A stretch of DNA of 64,000 nt from an uncultured Pseudomonadota bacterium (GTDB lineage: Bacteria > Pseudomonadota > Gammaproteobacteria > Burkholderiales > Thiobacillaceae): positions 1 to 64,000 of the forward strand of contig CAILNT010000129.1 in NCBI GenBank assembly GCA_903835655.1, given 5' to 3'. Of the stretch, positions 57,046 through 64,000 are shown piece by piece. Position 1 is the stretch's first letter, and each line of letters begins with the position of its first letter. The translations under genes and the position numbers were made by a program. The notes beneath the pieces are model-generated. The model searched no databases and was not told where the DNA came from. It was given only the letters and a program-made list of their open reading frames with translations.

Positions 57046-57687
57046 ATGCACGATTTCAAAGGAAACTTTCTCGAATTCGCAATCGGCGAGCAAGTGCTGC
57101 TGTTCGGAGAGTTCAAGACCAAGGCTGGAAGGATGAGCCCCTATTTCTTCAACGCCGGCCTGTTCAACGACGGGATGGCGCTGAAACGGCTGGGCGAGTT
57201 CTACGCGCAGGCGATCCGCCATTCCGGCATCGCCTTCGACGGCCTGTTCGGGCCCGCCTACAAGGGTATTCCCCTGGCGGCCTCGGTCGCCATCGCCTTC
57301 GCGGCCGATGGGCACAACCTGCCCTACAGCTACAACCGCAAGGAAGCGAAGGATCACGGCGAGGGCGGCCACATCGTCGGCGCGCGGCTCGAAGGCCGCA
57401 TCCTGATCGTCGACGACGTGATTTCCGCCGGCACTTCCGTGCGCGAGTCGGTCGAATTGATCCGCGCCGCCGGCGCGACCCCCTGCGGCGTGGCCATCGC
57501 CCTGGACCGCATGGAACGCGGCTTGGGACAACTGTCCGCGGTCCAGGAGGTCAGCCGCGACTACGGTTTGCCGGTGGTGAGTATCGTCGACCTGAACGAT
57601 CTGGCCCGGCATCTCGACGGCCGGCCGGAATGGCGCGATACCCTCGCGGCCATCGAGCGCTATCGCGCCCAATATGGGGTCGGCTAG
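57046..57687 (+). CDS. pyrE: Orotate phosphoribosyltransferase PyrE
   Basis: Makes orotidine 5'-phosphate from orotate and PRPP in pyrimidine synthesis. 213 residues with the PRPP-binding motif 'RILIVDDVISAGTSVRESV' near residue 118 and the N-terminal 'FGEFKTKAGRMSPYFFNAG'. ATG 57046 follows AAAGG with suitable spacing; a GTG one codon earlier is less likely. Confidence 0.96.
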   Translation: MHDFKGNFLEFAIGEQVLLFGEFKTKAGRMSPYFFNAGLFNDGMALKRLGEFYAQAIRHSGIAFDGLFGPAYKGIPLAASVAIAFAADGHNLPYSYNRKEAKDHGEGGHIVGARLEGRILIVDDVISAGTSVRESVELIRAAGATPCGVAIALDRMERGLGQLSAVQEVSRDYGLPVVSIVDLNDLARHLDGRPEWRDTLAAIERYRAQYGVG

Positions 57688-57692
57688 CCCCC

Positions 57693-58385
57693 ATGGCTTC
57701 GTTCCTGAGTGAATTCGGCCCCGATTTCTTCGCCCTTCTGGCCAGCGCGGGCGTCATCGGCGCTTACTATGCGTTCCTGATCCGCAGGGTGCGCAAGAAC
57801 CCGACCTATACCATCCACGGCGTCAACGAAATCGCGCGCACCCTCTGGGTCGAAAACGTCATGCAGACGGCGGGGGAGAACGTGATGGCGGTGCAGACCC
57901 TGCGCAACTTCATCATGGCCTCCATCTTTATGGCGAGCACGGCTTCCATGCTCATCATCGGCACCATGACGTTGTCCGGGCAAGCCGAGAACATCGCCCA
58001 CAGCTGGCACCTGCTCAGCAATACGAGCAGTTACGCGGCCCAGATATGGATCGTCAAAGTCTTGTTTCTGCTGGTGAATTTCATCTTCGCCTTCTTCGCC
58101 TTCGCCATGTCGGTGCGGCTGTCGAATCACGTGCTGTTCATGATCAACGTGAAGGAACACGCGGCGAATCACAATCTCGGACCCCAGGCAGTGGCACGCC
58201 GACTGGTCCGCGCCGGCAGCCTGTACGCCATCGGCATGCGCTCCTTCTTCTTCGCCGTCCCCCTGGTCTTCTGGCTGTTCGGCCCGGTGTTCCTGTTCGT
58301 CGCTTCGCTCGTGCTGGTCTTCGCGCTGTTCCACTTCGACCGCAGCGAGGCGGACCCGCACACCCTCCCACAACGCCTGACTTAA
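57693..58385 (+). CDS. DUF599 family membrane protein
   Basis: 230 residues, four predicted helices ('LLASAGVIGAYYAFLIRRVR', 'FIMASIFMASTASMLIIGTM', 'VLFLLVNFIFAFFAFAMSVR', 'VFLFVASLVLVFALFHFD'). 'TLRNFIMASIFMASTA' is the conserved block. Function unknown. Starts 5 nt after pyrE and converges on gatB with only 2 nt between the stops. Confidence 0.85.
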   Translation: MASFLSEFGPDFFALLASAGVIGAYYAFLIRRVRKNPTYTIHGVNEIARTLWVENVMQTAGENVMAVQTLRNFIMASIFMASTASMLIIGTMTLSGQAENIAHSWHLLSNTSSYAAQIWIVKVLFLLVNFIFAFFAFAMSVRLSNHVLFMINVKEHAANHNLGPQAVARRLVRAGSLYAIGMRSFFFAVPLVFWLFGPVFLFVASLVLVFALFHFDRSEADPHTLPQRLT

Positions 58386-58387
58386 GG

Positions 58388-59854
58388 TCAGGCGGTCAGG
58401 CGGGCTCGCAGTAGTTCGTTGACCTGGGCCGGATTGGCCTTGCCTTTGGACGCTTTCATCACCTGGCCGACCAGGGCGTTGAAGGCCTTCTCCTTGCCGG
58501 AGCGGAATTCCTCCACCGACTTGGTGTTGGCCGCCATCACCTCGTCGATGATGGCCACGATGGCGCCGGAGTCGGAAACCTGCTTCAGGCCGCGGGCCTC
58601 GATGATTCCATCCGCGTCCGCACCTTCGCCTTTCCATAGCGCATCGAAGATTTCTTTCGCGATCTTGCCGTTGATGGTCCCGTCTGCCACTCGCTTCACC
58701 ACACCTGCCGCCTGTTGCGGCGTAACAGGGCATAGGTCCGGGCCGTAGTCCATCTGATTGAGGAAAGCGGCGAGTCCTCCCGTGACCCAATTGGCGCAGG
58801 CTTTGGCTTGGCCGACGCCGGCAGGGGCAAGCATAGCCTCGAAATAGTCCGCGCTCCACTTACTGCTGGTGAGCACTGAGGCGTCATACGCCGATAACCC
58901 CAATTCGCTCACATAGCGTGCCTGCTTCTGCCTTGGCAATTCCGGCAGGCCCGCGCGCACCTGTTCGATCCAGTCCTCGTCCAGTTTCACCGGCAGCAGG
59001 TCGGGATCGGGGAAGTAGCGGTAATCGTGGGCATCTTCCTTGCTGCGCATCATGCGCGTCTCGCCGCTGTCCGGGTCGAACAGCACGGTGGCCTGCACGA
59101 TCCTGTGGCCGTCCTCGATCTGCTCGATCTGCCAGCGCACCTCGTAGTTGATGGCCTGTTCCAGAAACTTGAACGAGTTGAGGTTCTTGATCTCGCGTCG
59201 GGTGCCGTATTCCGCCTGACCCTTGGGGCGCACCGAGACATTGGCGTCTACCCGGAAGCTGCCTTCCTGCATGTTGCCGTCGCAGATGCCGATCCAGGTC
59301 ACCAGGGTGTGCAGGGCACGGGCATAGGCCACGGCCTCCTTGGCCGAGCGCATGTCCGGCTCGGAGACGATCTCCAGCAGCGGCGTACCGGCGCGGTTCA
59401 GGTCGATACCGCTCAGTGGACGGCCATCCTCGCCGTGAAAATCCTCGTGCAGCGACTTGCCGGCGTCTTCTTCCAGATGCGCGCGGGTGATGCGGATGGT
59501 CTTTTCCACCGCCTTGTCACCTTCACCCAGCTGCACCGTCAGTTCACCCGCCTCGACGATGGGCAGCGCCAACTGGCTGATCTGGTAGCCCTTGGGGAGA
59601 TCCGGGTAGAAGTAATTCTTGCGGTCGAACACGTTGTTGCGGTTCAGCCTGGCGCCGATCGCGAGTCCAAAGCGGATCGCCCGCTCCACCGCGCCGCGGT
59701 TCAACACCGGCAACACGCCGGGTAGGGCGATATCGACCGCGCAGGCCTGGGTGTTGGGTGCGGCACCGAAAGCGGTGGAGGCACCGGAGAATATCTTGGT
59801 CCGGGTGGAGAGCTGGGAATGCACTTCCAGCCCGATGACGGTTTCCCATTGCAT
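58388..59854 (-). CDS. gatB: Asp/Glu-tRNA amidotransferase subunit B
   Basis: Kinase/transamidase subunit that turns Glu-tRNAGln or Asp-tRNAAsn into the amide form. 488 residues: '[20 protein letters not shown]' start, '[17 protein letters not shown]', '[18 protein letters not shown]' and C-terminal YqeY-like tail. Last of the gatC-gatA-gatB unit, 52 nt after gatA. Confidence 0.97.
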   Translation of the reverse strand: MQWETVIGLEVHSQLSTRTKIFSGASTAFGAAPNTQACAVDIALPGVLPVLNRGAVERAIRFGLAIGARLNRNNVFDRKNYFYPDLPKGYQISQLALPIVEAGELTVQLGEGDKAVEKTIRITRAHLEEDAGKSLHEDFHGEDGRPLSGIDLNRAGTPLLEIVSEPDMRSAKEAVAYARALHTLVTWIGICDGNMQEGSFRVDANVSVRPKGQAEYGTRREIKNLNSFKFLEQAINYEVRWQIEQIEDGHRIVQATVLFDPDSGETRMMRSKEDAHDYRYFPDPDLLPVKLDEDWIEQVRAGLPELPRQKQARYVSELGLSAYDASVLTSSKWSADYFEAMLAPAGVGQAKACANWVTGGLAAFLNQMDYGPDLCPVTPQQAAGVVKRVADGTINGKIAKEIFDALWKGEGADADGIIEARGLKQVSDSGAIVAIIDEVMAANTKSVEEFRSGKEKAFNALVGQVMKASKGKANPAQVNELLRARLTA

Positions 59855-59906
59855 TTTCGTTACCTCGCAAGGAATGAGGGTAAGCGCGCGAGGCGTAAAG
59901 ACAAGC

Positions 59907-61361
59907 TCATACCTCTAGTAGCGGCGCCCGTGTGTGCCAGTCGGTCGCCAACTGGTACTGGTGGGCCACGTTCAGCATCCTGGCTTCGGCAAAGTAGTTG
60001 CCGATGAGTTGCATGCCGATGGGCAGGCCCTGTGCGTCGAAGCCGCAGGGTAGGCTCATGCCCGGCAGACCGGCCAGATTGACGGCGATGGTGTAGATGT
60101 CGGAGAGATACATCTGCACCGGGTCCGCGGTTTTTTCCCCCAGCTTGAAGGCGGTGGTGGGGGCGGTGGGACCGAGGATGACGTCGCATTCCTTGAAGGC
60201 TTCGACGAAGTCCTGGGCGATCAGGCGCCGCAGCTTCTGTGCTTGCAGGTAATAGGCGTCGTAATAGCCATGGCTGAGTACGTAGGCGCCGATCATGATG
60301 CGCCGCTTGACCTCGGGCCCGAAGCCTTCGGCACGCGTCTTCTCATACATTTCGGCCAGGTCGCCGTATTCCGGTGTGCGGTAGCCGTAACGCACGCCAT
60401 CGAAACGCGACAGGTTGCTAGAGGCTTCCGCCGGCGCCAGCACGTAATAAGCGGCGACCGACAGCTTCGAGTTGGGCAGGCCGATGTCCACGATCCGCGC
60501 GCCCAGCTTCTGCAACTGCGCGACGGCCGCCTCGACCGCGCGGGCGGTGTCGCCGGTGAGGCCCGCGCCGAAGAACTCGCGCGGCAAGCCGACCTTCAGG
60601 CCGGCCAGGGGGCTGGCCAGATCGCATGCGTAGTCCTCCTTGTCCCGTTCCAGGCTGGTGGAATCGCGCGGGTCATGACCGGCCATGACGTTCAACAACC
60701 AAGCGCAATCCTCCGCGGTCTGCGCCATGGGCCCGGCCTGGTCCAGGCTGGAAGCGAAGGCGATCATGCCGTAGCGCGACACCACGCCATAGGTGGGTTT
60801 CAGGCCGGTGATCCCGGTGAGCGCGGCCGGCTGCCGGATCGAACCGCCGGTATCCGTGCCGGTCGCCCCCGGGCACAGGCGCCCGGCCACCGCGGCGGCA
60901 CTACCGCCCGACGAACCGCCCGGAACGCGGCGGGTGTCCCAGGGATTCTTCACCGGACCGAAGTAGCTGGTCTCGTTGGAGGAGCCCATGGCGAACTCAT
61001 CCATGTTGGTCTTGCCCAGGCAGGGCATGCCGGCCGCCTTGAACTGCCCGATGACGTGGGCGTCGTAGGGCGAAACAAAGTTGGACAGCATCTTCGAGCC
61101 GCAGGTGGTGAGCCAGCCCTCGGCGCAAAAGATGTCCTTGTGCGCAATCGGTACGCCGGTGAGCGGGCCAATATCCCCAGCGGCACGACGGGCGTCGGCG
61201 GCCGCGGCGTCGAGCAGGGTCTGGTCGGTGTTCACCGTGACGAAGGCGTTGAGCAGCGGATTCAGCTGCGCGATGCGCCCCAGATAATCCTGGCACAGCT
61301 CGACGCTGGAGGCTTGGCCCGTGGCGAGCAGGACGGAGAGGGATACGATTGTGTCGGTCAT
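59907..61361 (-). CDS. gatA: Asp/Glu-tRNA amidotransferase subunit A
   Basis: Amidase subunit that frees ammonia from glutamine. 484 residues with the amidase signature: catalytic Lys in '[11 protein letters not shown]' (about residue 74), and Ser-cisSer in '[15 protein letters not shown]' and '[17 protein letters not shown]'. Follows gatC by 14 nt and makes the GatCAB complex with it and gatB. Confidence 0.97.
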   Translation of the reverse strand: MTDTIVSLSVLLATGQASSVELCQDYLGRIAQLNPLLNAFVTVNTDQTLLDAAAADARRAAGDIGPLTGVPIAHKDIFCAEGWLTTCGSKMLSNFVSPYDAHVIGQFKAAGMPCLGKTNMDEFAMGSSNETSYFGPVKNPWDTRRVPGGSSGGSAAAVAGRLCPGATGTDTGGSIRQPAALTGITGLKPTYGVVSRYGMIAFASSLDQAGPMAQTAEDCAWLLNVMAGHDPRDSTSLERDKEDYACDLASPLAGLKVGLPREFFGAGLTGDTARAVEAAVAQLQKLGARIVDIGLPNSKLSVAAYYVLAPAEASSNLSRFDGVRYGYRTPEYGDLAEMYEKTRAEGFGPEVKRRIMIGAYVLSHGYYDAYYLQAQKLRRLIAQDFVEAFKECDVILGPTAPTTAFKLGEKTADPVQMYLSDIYTIAVNLAGLPGMSLPCGFDAQGLPIGMQLIGNYFAEARMLNVAHQYQLATDWHTRAPLLEV

Positions 61362-61375
61362 GGGGTTGCCACTCG

Positions 61376-61663
61376 CTATTCAATAACTTTGGGCACCAGA
61401 TACAGTCCGTTCTCGACCTGCGGCGCCACGGCCTGGAATGCTGCGCGGCGGTCGGATTCGGAGACGACATCGGCGCGCAGGCGCTGCGACAGGTCCTGTG
61501 CGTGGGACATGGGTAGAATGCCACGGGTATCGACGGCCTGCATTTCCTCGATCAAGCCGAAAATGCCGTTGAGTTGCGTCTGATAACCGGCGGCCTCGGC
61601 TTCATCCACGCGTATTCGCGCCAGGTGGGCGATGCGCTGGACGTCTTGCAGGGATAGCGGCAT
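61376..61663 (-). CDS. gatC: Asp/Glu-tRNA amidotransferase subunit C
   Basis: 95 residues that tie GatA to GatB: '[18 protein letters not shown]', '[20 protein letters not shown]' and '[10 protein letters not shown]' at the end. First of the unit, divergent to mreB. Confidence 0.95.
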   Translation of the reverse strand: MPLSLQDVQRIAHLARIRVDEAEAAGYQTQLNGIFGLIEEMQAVDTRGILPMSHAQDLSQRLRADVVSESDRRAAFQAVAPQVENGLYLVPKVIE

Positions 61664-61681
61664 GTGTTTGGCCAGTTGCGG

Positions 61682-62858
<1,177 letters not shown>

Positions 62859-62880
62859 TCGAAGGAGCCGCGACCAGCAA

Positions 62881-62926
62881 GTGGCGACTCGCCTGGCTCG
62901 CCACCCACCACTAGCGACTAGCCGCC
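62881..62926. repeat. Heptamer repeats between mreB and mreC
   Basis: GTGGCGA-CTCGCCT-GGCTCGC-CACCCAC-CACTAGC-GACTAGC, ending just before the mreC ATG at 62931. Degenerate but in register every 7 bp. Confidence 0.65.
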
Positions 62927-62930
62927 TCCC

Positions 62931-63776
62931 ATGCTCCACACGCCGCAAGCCCCACTGTTCGTACGGGAAATGGGGCTGCCCACGCGGTTTTCTCTGTACG
63001 TGCTGGCCTGTCTGGCCTTGCTCGCCATGGACGCGCGCTATTCGGCCCTGGCCTGGCTGCGCGGCGGGCTCAATACGGCGCTATATCCGATGCAGCAGAT
63101 CCTGGCCATGCCCTGGGAATGGAGCCAGGAGGTATCGGGCTTCTTCGTCGCCCACGGGGAACTCAAGCGCGACAACGAACGCCTGCGCGCGGAACGCGAT
63201 CGCATGCGCATCGCCCAACAGGATCGCGCGACCCTGCTGTCCGAGAACAACACCCTGCGACAACTCCTGGCCTTGCCGGCGCGTGCCGATTCGGTGCCGC
63301 ATGTGGCGGAGATCGTGCAAACCCTGCCCAGCCCGTTCTCGCGCAAGGTGATCATCAACCGTGGATTGTTGCAGGGATTGCAGGCAGGCTGGCCCGTGGT
63401 CGATGCGACCGGCCTGGTGGGGCAGGTGACGCGCAGCGACCCATTGACCTCCGAGGTGACCCTGCTGACCGACAACGATCAGGGCGCACCCGTGCAGAGC
63501 CTGCGCAACGGCCTGCGCCTGATCGTCTCCGGAACCGGGTCGGACCGCCTGCTGGAGGTGCGCTTTCTCGACATGCACGCCGACATCCATGAGGGCGACC
63601 TGTTGTACACCTCGGGCATAGACGGCACCTACCCGGCCGGCATCCCGGTGGCGCAAGTGGTCAGAACCGAGCCGCCGCGCAATACCCCGTTCGCGCGTGC
63701 CTATTGCCGCCCGCTGGGCGGCGTCGGTCGTTACCGCCACGTGGTGGTCCTGAAACCGGCCACGCGCAGACCATGA
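62931..63776 (+). CDS. mreC: Rod shape-determining protein MreC
   Basis: Bitopic protein that links MreB to periplasmic wall enzymes. 281 residues: one N-terminal helix (about 19-38), coiled-coil ('HGELKRDNERLRAERDRMRI'), then two beta-barrels ('KVIINRGLLQGLQAGWPVVD', 'VRFLDMHADIHEGDLLYTSG'). It ends with ATGA into mreD. Confidence 0.96.
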   Translation: MLHTPQAPLFVREMGLPTRFSLYVLACLALLAMDARYSALAWLRGGLNTALYPMQQILAMPWEWSQEVSGFFVAHGELKRDNERLRAERDRMRIAQQDRATLLSENNTLRQLLALPARADSVPHVAEIVQTLPSPFSRKVIINRGLLQGLQAGWPVVDATGLVGQVTRSDPLTSEVTLLTDNDQGAPVQSLRNGLRLIVSGTGSDRLLEVRFLDMHADIHEGDLLYTSGIDGTYPAGIPVAQVVRTEPPRNTPFARAYCRPLGGVGRYRHVVVLKPATRRP

Positions 63777-64000
63777 TGCCTCGTTCCTCGGCCACGAATG
63801 CGCGCCCGCTCTTGCCACAGGGCGCCGAACTGGCAACGCCCCCCTCGCGGCTCAAGGTCATGGCCTCGCTGTTCGCCGCACTTTGCCTCACCTTATTGCC
63901 GTGGGCGGACGAACTGCGATGGCTGCTGCCCGATTTCACACTGATGGTTCTGCTCTACTGGTGCATCCACGCACCGCGCCTGGCCGGACTGGGCATTGCT
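63773..64000 (+). CDS. mreD: Rod shape-determining protein MreD, N-terminal part
   Basis: 76 codons to the window edge. After a Pro/Arg-rich leader two hydrophobic segments appear: 'VMASLFAALCLTLLPWA' and 'PDFTLMVLLYWCIHAP', the usual MreD pattern (the PDxxLxxLLYWxxxxP block). Identity follows from this and the mreBCD order. The gene is cut by the window edge. Confidence 0.88.
   Translation, partial: MMPRSSATNARPLLPQGAELATPPSRLKVMASLFAALCLTLLPWADELRWLLPDFTLMVLLYWCIHAPRLAGLGIA

Noticed and set aside
55501-57672. A 723-codon outer membrane protein
   Set aside because: The extra N-terminal part is the reverse of pyrE and its leader; a proper signal peptide begins at 56838.

Overview
The window is about 64 kb of GC-rich, densely packed Gram-negative DNA. 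Gene order points to a betaproteobacterium: an mraZ-to-murG division and cell wall cluster, gatCAB divergent from mreBCD, coaBC-dut, radC-rpmB-rpmG, and dapF next to a DUF484 gene. The Hyf-like and SulP genes would suit a chemolithotroph, but that is inference and no species can be named from the sequence.

Layout. 1-93: end of a REP-associated transposase followed by a nested palindrome. 211-11556 (minus): mraZ-rsmH-ftsL-ftsI-murE-murF-mraY-murD-ftsW-murG, almost all with overlapping stops and starts, behind a promoter carrying MraZ boxes. 11646-12425: repeat-filled spacer. 12426-15535: thioredoxin/CcdA pair, remains of a CDF metal transporter and of a possible c-type cytochrome, an MBL-fold protein and a TlpA-like thioredoxin. 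The last two continue a tetR-tolC-MFP-RND efflux operon (15532-21753). 22044-22224: four-copy 56-bp tandem repeat. 22233-26647: DUF484, dapF, CoA-binding protein, GNAT, dut, coaBC.

26715-39328 is the most interesting part. A minus-strand operon encodes a 72-residue protein, a SulP anion transporter and six subunits related to hydrogenase-4/complex I (HyfB, C, E, F, G, I types). The large subunit has lost all four cysteines that would hold a NiFe centre, while the small subunit keeps its four cluster cysteines. No ferredoxin-like subunits or formate dehydrogenase lie nearby. Just upstream is a good match to a sigma-54 promoter firing into the operon, and the divergent genes encode an NtrB/NtrC-type two-component pair. 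The picture is a sigma-54-controlled, non-hydrogenase membrane complex working with an anion (bicarbonate or sulfate?) carrier.

39318-44615: small secreted and membrane proteins, two alpha/beta hydrolases, a P-loop ATPase and a NodI/NodJ-like ABC exporter. 44676-46184: a lower-GC defence islet with a DpnI-type methyl-directed endonuclease and a truncated BglII-like gene. 46391-50315: rpmG, rpmB, radC, a TPR protein, yggX, ubiE, hemF. 50305-53679: an unusually large class A penicillin-binding protein. 53809-56838: a zinc/manganese-type ABC permease and binding protein with an outer-membrane protein but no ATPase. 57046-64000: pyrE, DUF599, gatB, gatA, gatC, mreB, mreC and a partial mreD.

Degenerate 7-bp tandem repeats recur at gene junctions and inside murD, a window-wide signature. 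I saw no rRNA, tRNA or CRISPR array.
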